Shown here piece after piece: positions 1-10,114 of a stretch of DNA of 64,000 nt (the first letter of the stretch is position 1; every line of letters starts with the position of its first letter). Source of the DNA: Entoloma clypeatum. Its lineage: Eukaryota > Basidiomycota > Agaricomycetes > Agaricales > Entolomataceae. A program made the position numbers and the translations under genes. The stretch is from the NCBI GenBank assembly GCA_963565915.1, contig OY751493.1, positions 2,294,001 through 2,358,000 of the forward strand, read 5' to 3'. The notes beneath the pieces were generated by a model that saw only the letters and a program-made list of their open reading frames with translations, did not search any database and had not been told where the DNA came from.

Positions 1-147
1 AGTGGATGGTGATGCTGTGACTCCTCGAGGGGTAATGGTTCCATTGCGTGTTCCTTGAAGGAAAGCAGAGCATGGTGTGGATGATGAACGTTCTGCTGCT
101 GCACGAGCAGTTCTAGTGGTTCGAACTGTATTACGGGTTTGAGACAT
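1..147 (-). CDS. 5' end of a gag-like retrotransposon ORF, cut by the window edge
   Basis: An open frame of 49 codons starts with ATG at 147 on the minus strand and runs off the left edge without a stop. It is rich in Arg, Thr, Ala and Ser (begins MSQTRNTVRTTR), which is usual for the N-terminus of fungal LTR-retrotransposon Gag proteins. The neighbourhood is all transposon debris and the DNA upstream (148-530) looks LTR-like. No zinc knuckle or other diagnostic motif lies in the visible part, so the assignment rests on composition and context. Confidence 0.35.
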   Translation of the reverse strand, partial: MSQTRNTVRTTRTARAAAERSSSTPCSAFLQGTRNGTITPRGVTASPST

Positions 148-530
148 GTGGATAGAGTTTGTTGGGTAGATCAAAGAATGGTGGTAGTTCAAATATACTG
201 TCATGTAGTGTTTTTCTCAACATCGGAAAATGTTGGATGAGTCGGAGTGGAGTAGCAGATGAGCAGATGTGACAGATGCGACGTCTGGCAGAAAGGACCT
301 GGCTTCAACTTGGATGTTGCGCCCCACTCTTTGACATGGTCCTCAATTTCAGATTGGCAGGTGTTGGATGAGCAGAAGAGCGGATGAGCGGAGGTGATGG
401 AGAGAATGCTCAAAGGCAAGTAGAGGTGGATGCAAATGAGGTGTAACATATGATATTTGAACTGAGGTTCTACGACAGGTTTGGTACACTATTTATAGTA
501 AACTAGAATGATCAGTATTACTATAAGTGA
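148..530 (-). other. possible LTR/leader upstream of the gag-like ORF
   Basis: No coding gene is visible. On the minus strand there is a TATA-like TATAAAT at 497-491, followed by pyrimidine-rich sequence leading to the ATG at 147. It could be the LTR and leader of the element whose gag begins at 147. Clean LTR termini, a primer-binding site and a partner LTR cannot be recognised, so the limits are not defined. Confidence 0.3.
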
Positions 531-743
531 TGTGCAGATATTGGAGTTGACCATCGGAACATTCGGAATACGGAGAGTAGCAAATGAAAAGTGAACAACA
601 TATGTCTACTTGTAAGTATGGTTGAGATGTTACGTAGTAGAAGTATAATCAAATATAAATAGAATGCCATTGGAGCGGATGTCGGATTGGATGAATTGTC
701 GGAGTTGTCGGATAAGTCAGATGTGAATCGTATGGTTATGACA
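531..743. repeat. 213-bp LTR copy 1 (apparently solo)
   Basis: The sequence starts TGTGCAGATAT and ends TTATGACA, so it has TG...CA termini. It matches a second copy at 1142-2941 along its whole length. Once the Tc1 element and its TA duplication are removed, that second copy is also exactly 213 bp. No polyprotein is attached here, so it is probably a solo LTR. A clear 5-bp target duplication is not visible (flanks AGTGA and GTGTA). It preserves the empty site of the Tc1 insertion found in copy 2. Confidence 0.65.
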
Positions 744-1141
744 GTGTATGTCTTTCTGTCACTAGCCACTTGCTTGGAGATCTTGCAGTCAGAAGGACAA
801 CTCGGTTTGGGTCTGGCAGAGCTAAGTCCTCGCAAGGCACTTAGTTGGAGAGTGTTCGAAGATTAGACAAGTAAGTATTGTATGCCTAGGTCAAGCTGAG
901 GACCTCTACTCTAAGATTACAAGTCTTATATATGTTACCCTACAGCTATAAATAAGTAGGTGCTGCACAGGAGCTAAATAAGCCATTGGTTAGATAAATG
1001 ATTCAAGGGGGGGGCTGTGGCATAAGAGTCAGAGATAAGGCCTCAAGGCCATGAGTCAGAGATAACAAGTGAAAATGTATCTAGAAGGGGAATAGTCCAA
1101 GTCAGTATGAGTCATAGTGCTGGTAGAGGGGCCACGTGTCC
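744..1141. other. non-coding retroelement debris with a polypurine tract
   Basis: No supportable gene. At 1007-1014 a run of eight G is followed by C and then TGTGGCATAAG at 1016, the arrangement expected of a polypurine tract next to the first bases of a 3' LTR. That putative LTR is cut off at 1141 by the TGTGCAG start of another LTR. Two short palindromic motifs (AAGGCCTCAAGGCC) sit at about 1037-1052. Confidence 0.3.
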
Positions 1142-1256
1142 TGTGCAGATATCGGAGTTGACCATCAAAACATTCGGAGTACAGAGAATAGCAAATGAAA
1201 AGTGAACAACATATGTCTACTTGTAAGTATGGTTGAGATATTACGTAGTAGAAGTA

Positions 1257-1705
1257 CAGTGACTCAAAAAATTGATTCAATGTTTGACACTTTTTGAATA
1301 TCTGTTGAATAACTTTGGATCTGATATGAATAATACCAAGGTGTTGGTATATGGAAGGAAGCACTTGAACAGGGCCATCCATCAAAAAAACATTTATATA
1401 ACTTCAATTAGTATCCATTGACATATGATCAGTTTAAAACAAGAACTCATTGAATCAATTATTTGAGGGAGTATCAGAAATATCAGAATCTGATGCTCCA
1501 CTCATTCTATAGCAACCAATGAGTGACAAATAGTTGCTATAGTGATGCTACCTTTGATTGGACCTGGACTGAAGGTATTTAAGCAGTCAAAATGCCCCCA
1601 GGATGTTTTAAATTCAACACGCACCCTATTTCCTTTTTTCAGAAGAAAAACATTATTTCTCTGGCCGCCAATAGTCATTCCACCTGCTCTGTTACATCTT
1701 TATAT
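1257..1705 (+). repeat. left inverted arm of the Tc1 element
   Basis: This arm is the reverse complement of 2393-2841. The outer ~330 bp are nearly identical and the inner ~110 bp more diverged. The inner part, read on the plus strand from about 1593, is a decayed copy of the first ~35 transposase codons (motifs FKFN, QKKNI and SLAANSHSTCS are recognisable). Confidence 0.8.
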
Positions 1706-1721
1706 CTGGAGACTATGAAGG

Positions 1722-2503
1722 CCAATCCAGGACCACAATTCCTTGCTCCTCCATCCAGTTTTTAACCTTGTTGGACATGTGCTTGGAGTCATTGTTCTGC
1801 TAAAAAATTGCTGCCTCTTCAGAAATTCCACTTTTATCTATGCTGGGCAGCAAGCAACCCTCCAAAATGGCCACATACTGATCACCATCCATCCTCCCCT
1901 CAACCTCTGCAAGTTGCCCAACTCCATTTCATCCCATACAGCCCCATATCATGATGTTTTCACCTCAAAACTTCAGTGTTCCCTCCATCTCTCTTTCAAT
2001 CAACCCCTCTCCTTTCTTTTTCCAGACCCACTGCTTCCCATCTGACCCAAATCTGTTGATTTTTGTCTCATCTGACCAAATAACCCTCTTTGAGTCCTCC
2101 ACAGTCCACTCCTTGTACTTGAGAGCAAAGGCCAACCATTGCTTGTGATGTGCCAATTTGAGGTATGGTTTTTTTCTTCTTTGTTACTGCCTTGAACTCA
2201 TTCCTTTTAAGGAGATTTTTGATGGTTTGTGAGGAGACAGGGCTGGGAATGAGCCTTGCCAGTTGTAATTTGTTGAATAACTGCATAATGAGCAGTAGTG
2301 GAAAGCTTGGAAGGACAACCAGCAGAAGGAGTTTGGTGATTGGGAAGGAGGTTCTGGAGCACTCTGGATACAGTAGGCTGACTGATACCCAGGCTAGATG
2401 CAATAGAGCAGGTGGAATGACCATTGGAGGCCAGAGAAAGGATGTTTTCCTTCTGAGCAGAGGAGATGCGGTGCATGTTAAATTTGAAATATTCTGAGAG
2501 CAT
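1722..2503 (-). pseudogene. degenerate Tc1-family transposase
   Basis: From ATG at 2503 the minus strand encodes an N-terminal helix-turn-helix region (STCSIASSLGISQPTVSRVL). After a frameshift it encodes the DDE core with IWSDETK carrying the first catalytic Asp (about 2070). In-frame stops follow. The second catalytic block reads QNNDSKH, with Asn where the family usually has Asp. The frame ends at the DWP...SP block (about 1725), just before the place where Tc1 transposases carry the third catalytic acidic residue. At that point the element turns into an inverted copy of its own 5' end. The gene cannot make an active enzyme. Confidence 0.8.
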
Positions 2504-2841
2504 TTGGACTGCTTAAATACCTTCAGTCCAGGTCCAATCAAAGTTAGCATCACTATAGCAACTATTTGTCACTCATTGGTTGCTATAGAATGAGTGGAGC
2601 ATCAGATTCTGATATTTCTGATACCCCCTCAAATAATTGAATCAATGAGTTCCTGTTTTAAACTGATCATATGTCAATGGATACTAATCTAAATTACATA
2701 ACAAATATTTTTTTGATGGATGTCCCTGATCAAATGCTTCCTTCCATATACCAACACCTTGGTATTATTCATATCAGATCCAAAGTTATTCAACAGATAT
2801 TCAAAAAGTGTCAAACATTGAATCAATTTTTTGAGTCACTG
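2393..2841 (-). repeat. right inverted arm of the Tc1 element
   Basis: Partner of the arm at 1257-1705. It contains the 5' untranslated region and the first codons of the transposase on the minus strand. The two arms end at the same relative point, which fits a single inverted duplication of the 5' end replacing the lost 3' end. Confidence 0.8.
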
Positions 2842-2941
2842 TATAATCAAATATAAATAGAATGTCATCAGAGTGGATGTTGGATCAGATGAATCATCGG
2901 AGTCATCGGATAAGTTGGATGTGAATCATATGGTTATGACA

Positions 2942-5900
2942 TTGACATCTAGTCCCACTGAACATATCATGACTGCAGGTGCGAGAGAGCTTCTTGATCA
3001 CATGACAAACACATCCGCGCAGTGTTTCACAGGTGCTCCGGTTAATCAACCATTGATGTACCCTGAGATGCAGGCAGCGTGTGATGTTGTCACATCTCTT
3101 GCCATTGTGGGAATATCCCAGACCCTCCAAAACATCAATGACATCATATACCCCGAAGACATTCTGGGGATATATTTGACCCCTGATAATGAGGTAATGG
3201 ATGAAGCTTCCCTGTTCCTGGTGGAACACCAAGATTATGATGCTGATACGGTGATGGACTTTGATGAGAAATATGAGTATGATAAAGATGAACCTGGACT
3301 GTCCAAGCAGACACGTTTCAGTTGGGCAGATGATGTTGATGACGAGCTTTTTGGAGGATTGTCATGCGACGACCTGAGGTATGTTCTTTCACAAGTTTCA
3401 CATGAGCACACAATGACAGAAGAACACACCCAGATTTGTGATGAGTCGGGTTGGAGTTATTTAAAAACACCTGTTGTTGCTGCCTCCTTCATGGAGGAAA
3501 TTTATGATCATTTTGCCTCATGTTCAAAATGTAAGAACAAATCCAAAGATACTAATGACACCGAGTGGATCATGGATTCCGGCGCTAGTATGCACTTCAC
3601 TGCAGAGATGAGTGACTTTGCAATGTATGAAGAAGAGAAATCTGTCCGTACTGCCCAAACTGCAGGCAAAGCAAAGATCTCTATAAAAGGAAAAGGGACC
3701 GTGTTCATCACTCACACGATACCATTGTGTCAAGGAAAGCCAAGAAGTCTAACGACTCGGCTTTATCCAGTTTTACACATCCTGGAGCTTTCTACTTGCC
3801 TCATGTTGATGGGCAAAATTCTTCAAGAATCTGGATTAAATGTCGCTGGCTCAGCTGACAATCTTAGTTTCTTCAAAGATGAAAAGTGTGTACTAAGATG
3901 TGAACCTCATTTTCCCGGTTCGACAATATACTGGGTAAATACAGGCATTGAACAAATCACGCAAATACATGTGTTGAACAAATCATGCAAATACATGCAT
4001 CAAACAAATCATGCAAATATCGATGTCTATAAAGCTGATTACAACATTTGGCATCAGCAGTTTGCACACCCTGGTAAAGATGTCCTGAAAAAGGCACCCG
4101 ATGCATGTGATGGATTCCCAAGGGATGTCCAATTTCCCCTTAAGGATAAGCCATGCCGTCCCTGCGCAGAAGCGAAGTTGAGGTTGAAAAGCTTCCCTCC
4201 TTCATCTTCACGTGCTTCCAGACCTTTTGAGTTGCTCCATTCAGACCTCAAAGAGTTTCCTATCGCCTCCTGTCACAAATTTAAATACTACGTCAGCTTC
4301 TTGGATGACTATTCTGGGCATGCTTGGACGGTATTGTTGAAACTCAAATCTGATACCTCTGATGCATTCAAAAAGTGGACAATGCTTATGAAAACCCAGT
4401 TTAATGTCCAATTTCGTCGATGGCATTTCAATGGAGGGGGAGAGTTCAAAATAGAAACTGGGGTAGTAAAATACCTTGAGGATCTTGGAATTGCCATGGA
4501 AATTTCAGCTCCTAATACACCCCAACAAAATGGTTGAGCCGAAAGGATTAACCGCACCTGTAAGGGCAACCACTTTCACTTTTCACTTTTTCTTTTCTTT
4601 CTTTCTTTCCTTTCTATTCCACCATCTCCGACGTCCTCCGATCGTATCCGCTGCCTCCGACATCTTATCCGCCTCTCCGCATCTGATGACTCCACGCCCA
4701 TCCGCTACTCCACATGTCGGATAGCAGGTACTATCATTCATCTTGTTTCCATTCATCCCCCATCCCTACTCCCAATCATTGCTCATCATTCATGCATCTC
4801 GTTTTATCTCTTATTTCATATCTCATTTTACTATTTATCTAGCTAGCTTTCAGGGAAATCCTTAGAACTTTCTCTTTGGATCTCCCTTGCAAGGTATGTG
4901 TTGTATTACTTATCAGACTGCTCAATCTAAACTTCGGATCTCCCTTGCAAGTATCTGAGTTCGAGTCTTGGATCGTAAGGTCGCCCTTACAGCACCATTG
5001 TAGAGAAAGCACAGGCGATGTGATTTGCCACCTGCTTACCACAATCATGGTGGGAGTTTTGTGTTTTACACACCATGCATGTCTATAATCACATGTCAAT
5101 TGAACGAGTTTATTGGAAAACACCTTTTGAATCACTAAAAGGGGAAAAACCGGATGTATCTAATCTCCGAGTTTTAGGCTGCGCTGCCTATGTTTATATT
5201 CCTGAAGAACACTGTGTGAATAAATCAAATCCACGTGTGGAGCTTATGACCTTTATGGGTTTTAAACCAGGAATGAAAGCATATCAGTTTATGACTGATA
5301 AAAACAGTATCTTTATTGGTACAACTGCGGTATTTGATGAAACACTCTTTCCGAGATGTCCAGATACCAAAGTGCCACAACACACACCAATGGGAAATGA
5401 GCCTTCCCATGATGAGTCTCAGGATGATGGAAACCCTGATGATGATGTTGATCACCACTTCAGAGATGGAGATGTTTATTCCCGCCAGCATAATCAGCTG
5501 AGCGGAGATGAATCCTCCGATCCCCCTTCTGCTCCAAATGGAAACCAGCATGATGGCGCTGATGTACCACCTTCAAATCAGGATGACCCTGAGGTCCAGA
5601 ACCAGCCAGCAAATCCTCCACCTGCTGATGCCCCTTGACCACGAAGGAATACTAACCTGCCTCGACGGGAAGGCAACATCTACGGGGAGCAACGGCACTC
5701 CGTGCAACAACAATGTGACATCAATCACACACACTCTTGGCGTGAAGCTGTGAATCAAGAGAAACAGCAGCATGAACCTTTCCGGCTCCGCAATGTTTCC
5801 CGATCACGATAGGAAGAAGTGAAACCTAGTTCCCCCTTAGCCGCACCTGACACAGGGCCTAGTGGATCTTCCAGTACTCCTCCTGATGACCCCAAAGTTC

Positions 5901-7461
5901 CTGATGATGAACCTTTGGAAGATGCAGATGCAGAGAGCTTACTGCGCAAAATGATGAATGATGTGGAGCTAGGTCCAAAAGCATTTAACTTGTATCTAGA
6001 ACGATTAGTTTGGAAACAAGGGGGAGACACAAAACAGATTGCTGAGTTGAATGTGCTACTTGCATCAGCCATTCCTCACTCTGAATCTAATCTCTCACAG
6101 TTCCGTGATATCTGGGAGATGAAGTTTTGCGACATTGCAAAAATGCCAAAAAATCTCCAGGATGAGTGGTTGGACACATGCTGTAAGGAACTTGATAGCA
6201 TCAAGCGGTGTGATGTCTATGATCTAACACCTTTACCGATTAGACGGAAGGCCATCGGATCATGATGGATCTTTGACATAAAGACCGACGGCTGTAAAAA
6301 TGCTTGGCTTGTTGCACAAGGGTTCTCGCAAATCAAGGGAATTGATTTTGACGAGGTATTCTCTCCTGTAGTTCGATTCAAGACAGTACGTCTCATGCTC
6401 GCTACCACCACACTTGGGAGTTGGGTGATTCTTGCACTTGACGTAACTGCTGCTTTCCTTTATGGGAAACTCCAGGAAGAGTTATACATGATGCAACCTG
6501 AAGGCTTCAAAGTGAAAGGCAAAGAACTTCTTGTGTGGCACCTGCATAAGGCAATTTATGGTTTGAAGCAGGCTGGACTTGCATGGTGGCATGCCATGGA
6601 GAAATCCATAAAGAAACTAGGTTTCCGAAGGGTCATATCTGATGCTGGAATCTTTGTTTTCTATTCCCCGAACGGAACCATCGTACTAGCAATAATCTAT
6701 GTCGATGATGCAATGTTCATGGGACCAGACACTAAGCTTACAACCATTAAAAGAGCCAAATTCATGGCTATTTGGGAATCTCGTGATCTAGGTGGACCCA
6801 CTGAATTCTTGAGAATGTGCATCACATGTACCAAGAATATGATCATGATTGATCAATGCCTATCTACAGAAAGTAGTAGAGAGATTCAGCATGACAAATG
6901 CAATGATTGCCAAGACTCCTCTACCTACTGGATACAAGCCGACAGCAAATGCTGGCACCACCACTGCTGTGCTTCAATCACAATTTCAGCAGATCATAGG
7001 GTCTCTGCTATATTTAATGATTGGTACACGACCCGACATTGTCTTTGCCATGATAATGTTATCACAGCCTACACGGATTCTGACTGGGCATCTGACAAAA
7101 TTAAGTGTCGAAGCTGCACCAGCTTTTTCCTGAAGCTTGCAGGTGCTTCTGTAGGCTGGACTTGTCATCTACAAAAAACCATTGCTCACTCATCTACTGA
7201 AGCAGAGTACATGGCGATGTCCGATTGTGGCCGCCAAGTAAAATGGATAATCCAACTCTTCCAGGAGATTGGCTTCCTAATGTGGAATGTCCCGATCTAT
7301 GCCAACAATCATGGCTTGATCTGTATTGGAAACAACTCTGTACAGGAACGCCGTACTAAACATATTGATCTAAGATATCATGTCATCTGAGAGTACATCT
7401 CTCATGGATTGATCACTGTAGAGTACATTGAAGGCACATCCAATCCCACAGATATGCTAAC
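2942..7461 (+). pseudogene. Ty1/copia polyprotein remains (protease, integrase, RT, RNase H)
   Basis: Domains are in copia order. Protease has DSGAS at about 3577. Then come the GAG-pre-integrase/zinc region (HQQFAHP at 4052, CRPCAEAK at 4153) and the integrase core (HSDLKEF, DDYSGH, GGGEF). The linker ends in an acidic/Pro-rich stretch. Reverse transcriptase has YVDDAMF at about 6698, and RNase H has TEAEYMA at about 7198. A gag UBN2 domain and zinc knuckle are absent. The frame is broken by TGA or TAG at about 4535, 5018, 5636, 5811, 6262 and 7388, by a frameshift near 6845, and by a deletion/frameshift near 7065. A 433-bp solo LTR sits inside the integrase. The 3' end is cut by a hAT-like element at 7462 and no 3' LTR is visible. 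Confidence 0.85.
4559..4991. mobile_element. 433-bp solo LTR inserted in the copia integrase
   Basis: The insert begins TGTAAGGGC and ends GCCCTTACA, a 9-bp inverted repeat with the TG...CA termini of an LTR. It is flanked by a perfect 5-bp duplication GCACC (4554-4558 and 4992-4996), the duplication made by retroviral-type integrases. The copia integrase frame is interrupted at 4558 and resumes in frame at 4997. No internal retroelement genes remain, so it is a solo LTR produced by LTR-LTR recombination. The 5' part is pyrimidine rich. Confidence 0.85.
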
Positions 7462-8007
7462 TAGTGTTTGAGGGTTCAGTTCAGTTCAGTTTTTTTCCCC
7501 AAAAACGGGTGGACCAAGACTGGACCGGTCTTTCAATCACTCAGAAATATGATAGACCGAGACCGAACCAGGGGGAACCAGTCTCGGCATGTCATTTGGC
7601 TTGGACTGGACCGGTCCAAACTGGTCTAGACTGGTCGTAACTACTGTAATACACTAATAATTTAAAAATGCATGTTGGGCGTGAGACGACACCATTGGAC
7701 GCGAGTGGGGGGGCTGTTGGGCATGAGTTGAGGCTGTGGGCGTGAGTGAGGGGCCGTTGGTCACGAGAGGAGGCCGCTGGATGCAAGAGTGGGCCATTGC
7801 ACGCGAGTGGGGAGCATTGGGTGTGAGAAGGTGCCATTGGGCATTAGAGAGGGCCGTTGTGTGCTAGTACGGGCTGTTGGGCACGAGGGGCAGCCATTGC
7901 ACATGCGAGGGGGACCTTGGGCATGAAGGGAGGCTGTTGGGCATTAGAGGCGGCAGTTGGGCATGATGGGCAGCCGTTGGGCATGCGAAGGGTCCATTGG
8001 GTGTGAA
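7462..8007 (+). mobile_element. hAT-like non-autonomous element A, 5' part
   Basis: Begins TAGTGTTTGAGGGTTC immediately after copia sequence and contains repeated GGACCGG/ACCGGTC-type motifs in both orientations. It then runs into the 20-bp minisatellite. The first ~210 bp match the element at 9905, as does the entry into the minisatellite. The matching 3' end and target duplication are not recognisable, so the right boundary is open. It has no coding capacity. Confidence 0.6.
7672..7999 (+). repeat. 20-bp degenerate minisatellite, block 1
   Basis: Repeats of a unit close to CCGTTGGGCATGAGTGAGGG with substitutions and small indels. Because 20 is not a multiple of 3, several frames stay open by chance and give Pro/Asn/Cys-rich pseudo-proteins on the minus strand. 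These are not genes. The block is interrupted at 8008 by a 303-bp MITE. Confidence 0.85.
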
Positions 8008-8310
8008 TAGTGTTTAAAAGTCCGGTCCAGTTCTTGGTTTTTTGCGGTTTATCCTTTTTAAAAAATGGCTTCAGAAATCCAGATAAAATCACTAAAATTA
8101 CTGATATATTTGGGCAGATGGAGGACATAGAAAACCGGGGGGTCTTCTCTTGGATGAAATGATTCTGCCTAGCCATTGTTGAGATATTTCAACATGTCAT
8201 AAAAGCAAATGGGAGCTAAAATAAATGGGGGTCATCTCTTGGATGATGAAATCCATCCAGTAGTTGTTGAGATATTCACAAAAACAAAAAAACCGGACCT
8301 TTAAACACTA
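8008..8310 (+). mobile_element. 303-bp hAT-like MITE, copy 1
   Basis: The termini are inverted repeats: TAGTGTTTAAAAGTCCGG at the left and CCGGACCTTTAAACACTA at the right. A perfect 8-bp target duplication GGTGTGAA lies at 8000-8007 and 8311-8318. An 8-bp duplication with TA...TA termini is characteristic of hAT elements. There is no coding capacity, so it must be mobilised in trans. A second copy of exactly the same length, in opposite orientation, is at 24300-24602. Confidence 0.9.
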
Positions 8311-8463
8311 GGTGTGAAGGGAGGTCGTTGGGCACGAGGGCAGTCATTGGGTATGCAGGGAGGCCATTGGGTGTTAGAGGGGGCCGTTGGGCCTGAAGGG
8401 GCATTAGAGGGGGGCGTTGGGCGCGAAGGGAAGCCGTTGGGCATTAGAGGGGGCCGTTGGGCA
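8311..8463 (+). repeat. 20-bp minisatellite, continuation of block 1
   Basis: The same GGCCGTTGGGC-type units continue to the right of the MITE, confirming that the MITE landed inside the array. The block stops at 8464 where another TAGTGTTT start appears. Confidence 0.8.
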
Positions 8464-8690
8464 TAGTGTTTCAAGGTTCAGTCCAATAGGACTGGAACCA
8501 GACGAGACTGAACCAAAAAATGAACCAAAATAGACTGAGACCGTGGTCTCAGTCTTGCTAAATTGGGACAGCCCTGGTCGTCAGTCTCGGCAAATTTTTT
8601 TTTTTGAAGACCGGTAAAAGACCGGTTGAGACCGGTCTAAACCGGTCTTTTGGGTGCTAATACAGGGTCTACATATGTATTTACAGGGCG
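8464..8690 (+). mobile_element. hAT-like element fragment with ACCGGTC repeats
   Basis: Begins TAGTGTTTCAAGGTTCAG, the same terminal pattern as the elements at 19734 and 27538. It contains clustered GACCGGT/ACCGGTC motifs near 8615-8650 that can pair with one another. No matching right terminus or target duplication is visible. The minisatellite resumes after it. Confidence 0.5.
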
Positions 8691-8945
8691 CGATGACGGG
8701 CCGTTGGGCTTGAGTGGTGGCCGTTGCACACGAGTCAAGGCTGCTGGGCATGAAGGGAGGGCGTTAGGCATGAGTCGAGGCCGTTGGGGATGAGAGAGGG
8801 CCATTGGGCTCGAGTGGTGGGCGTTGGGCACAGGTTGAAGTCGTTGGGCAAGAAAGAGGGCCGTTGGGCATGAGTGAGGGCTGTTGGATGTGAGTCGAGA
8901 CTGTTGGGCATGAGAGAGGGCCGTTGGGCATGAGAGGGCTGGGCA
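8691..8945 (+). repeat. 20-bp minisatellite, block 2
   Basis: About a dozen units of the same CCGTTGGGCATGAGTGAGGG type. They are among the best preserved in the window, especially 8850-8940. Confidence 0.85.
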
Positions 8946-9029
8946 TCAGAGTCAGATGGCGAACTGGGCAAAGGGTTTGGCCCAGAAAAGCAAACAAGGG
9001 CAAAGAGCCTGCGCCTGCCCTCATTTGGA

Positions 9030-9292
9030 CGCGCATCATGCACACATCAAATGTGTCACATAAATGTAAACACACTTACAAAAAACATTGCACATCTGCC
9101 TACATGTCTTACACAGGAGCAACACAGTTTGTGCACAATATCAATCAAGTACTATAGCATCATATGTCACTTTCTATGTATTTATTTTGTGAAATTTTGC
9201 CATGGAATTTATGATATAGCGATGTGGCGCTCCCACCAAATAAAAGTAAACAATGTGCAGAATGCATCGTGCAGGCGCGGGCGGCCCCTTCC
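9030..9292 (+). repeat. ~260-bp dispersed repeat, copy 1
   Basis: From about GACGCGCATCATGCAC to TGCATCGTGCAGGCGCG this segment matches 10927-11185 in the same orientation. The ends show a partial inverted repeat (GACGCGCA against TGCGCGTC in copy 2), so it may be another MITE family. No protein is encoded. Both copies follow a hAT-like/minisatellite block. Confidence 0.6.
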
Positions 9293-9904
9293 TCATAGTC
9301 TAATAATAGGTTGAGGTAATAGAACTATACATGGGATATGTATTCACCTTCTGAAACACCTTATATAAATTTTAGAAGTCCAGATCAGATAGGGATAATC
9401 AAATGTACATATTTCAGTAAAAGTGTTATATCTCCATAATGAATGCACCAAATTTGAAAAACAAATGCCCTGAATGAGGAGAATCCAATCCTGAAATAAA
9501 TTTTTTTGGTGAAACTTTCGACCTATCTTTGCTCATATTCACCTTAGGAAGTCCTTCAATTTTGTTTGAAGGGTCTCAATAGGTTCACATAGTTTTGTGT
9601 ATCATTTTGCAGTACAGACTTTCTACCATACATATCTCATGTATCTAATTGTTTAAATACTTACTATTAGCTTCTAAGTATCTCTACATAGGTTTAGAAC
9701 TATTTTTAGGACTTCCAGTGGGCATTGACGGCGCAATTTTCAACGATGCATGTCACTTGGCATTCATGCCAAGGACTCTCGGCAATTGCCGAAAGTCGAA
9801 CCATAGATCCAACCTTGAGCAAAATCTTCCCACACTCTTTTTATCCCCCCACCTCCACTCCACCTGGCTCCACTTCTGCCCAATGGCCGCCCCTCATGCC
9901 CAAC
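9293..9904. other. AT-rich non-coding stretch
   Basis: I see no gene, RNA or clear element end. It is AT rich, and its right end (about 9880-9904) contains a short reverse-oriented piece resembling the minisatellite (CCCAATGGCCGCCCC). Confidence 0.5.
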
Positions 9905-10114
9905 TAGTGTTTGAGGGTTCGGTTCGGTTCGGTTTTTTGCCCCAAAAATGGGTGGACCGAGACCAGACCAGTCTTTCAATCACTCAGAAATACGATAGAC
10001 CGAGACTGAACCAGGGGGAACCGGTCTCGGCATGTCATTTTGCTTGGACCAGACCGGTCCAAACTGGTCTAGACTGGTTGTAACTACAGTAATACACTAA
10101 TGATTTAAAAACAC
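9905..10114 (+). mobile_element. hAT-like non-autonomous element B, 5' part
   Basis: Begins TAGTGTTTGAGGGTTCGG and matches 7462-7671 almost base for base, with many of the differences being C/T or G/A transitions. It runs straight into a minisatellite block, as element A does. It is therefore a second copy of the same composite unit. The right terminus is not recognisable. Confidence 0.6.

Larger units (their letters stand above)
1257..2841 (-). mobile_element. Tc1/mariner-like element with long mirror-image arms
   Basis: The 1,585-bp element starts CAGTGACTCAAAAAATTGA and ends with its exact reverse complement. It is flanked by a TA duplication, the target typical of Tc1/mariner. The uninterrupted target survives in the other LTR copy near 636-640. 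The inverted arms are about 449 bp each, far longer than ordinary Tc1 ends, and include the first codons of the transposase gene. The transposase on the minus strand is broken, so the copy is dead. Confidence 0.85.
1142..2941 (+). repeat. LTR copy 2 of the copia element, split by a Tc1 insertion
   Basis: The left part (1142-1256) and right part (2844-2941) together match the 213-bp LTR at 531-743. Between them lie the Tc1-like element (1257-2841) and a TA target duplication (1255-1256 and 2842-2843). The LTR lies directly upstream of the copia polyprotein remains, so it is most simply its 5' LTR. The copia reading frame opens inside the right part of the LTR, which is unusual and suggests that the normal leader and gag were lost. 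Confidence 0.65.

Noticed and set aside
2068..2553. 161-codon minus-strand frame and 110-codon plus-strand frame at 2165-2497
   Set aside because: Shadows of the Tc1 transposase in other frames. The transposase motifs lie in the frames described.
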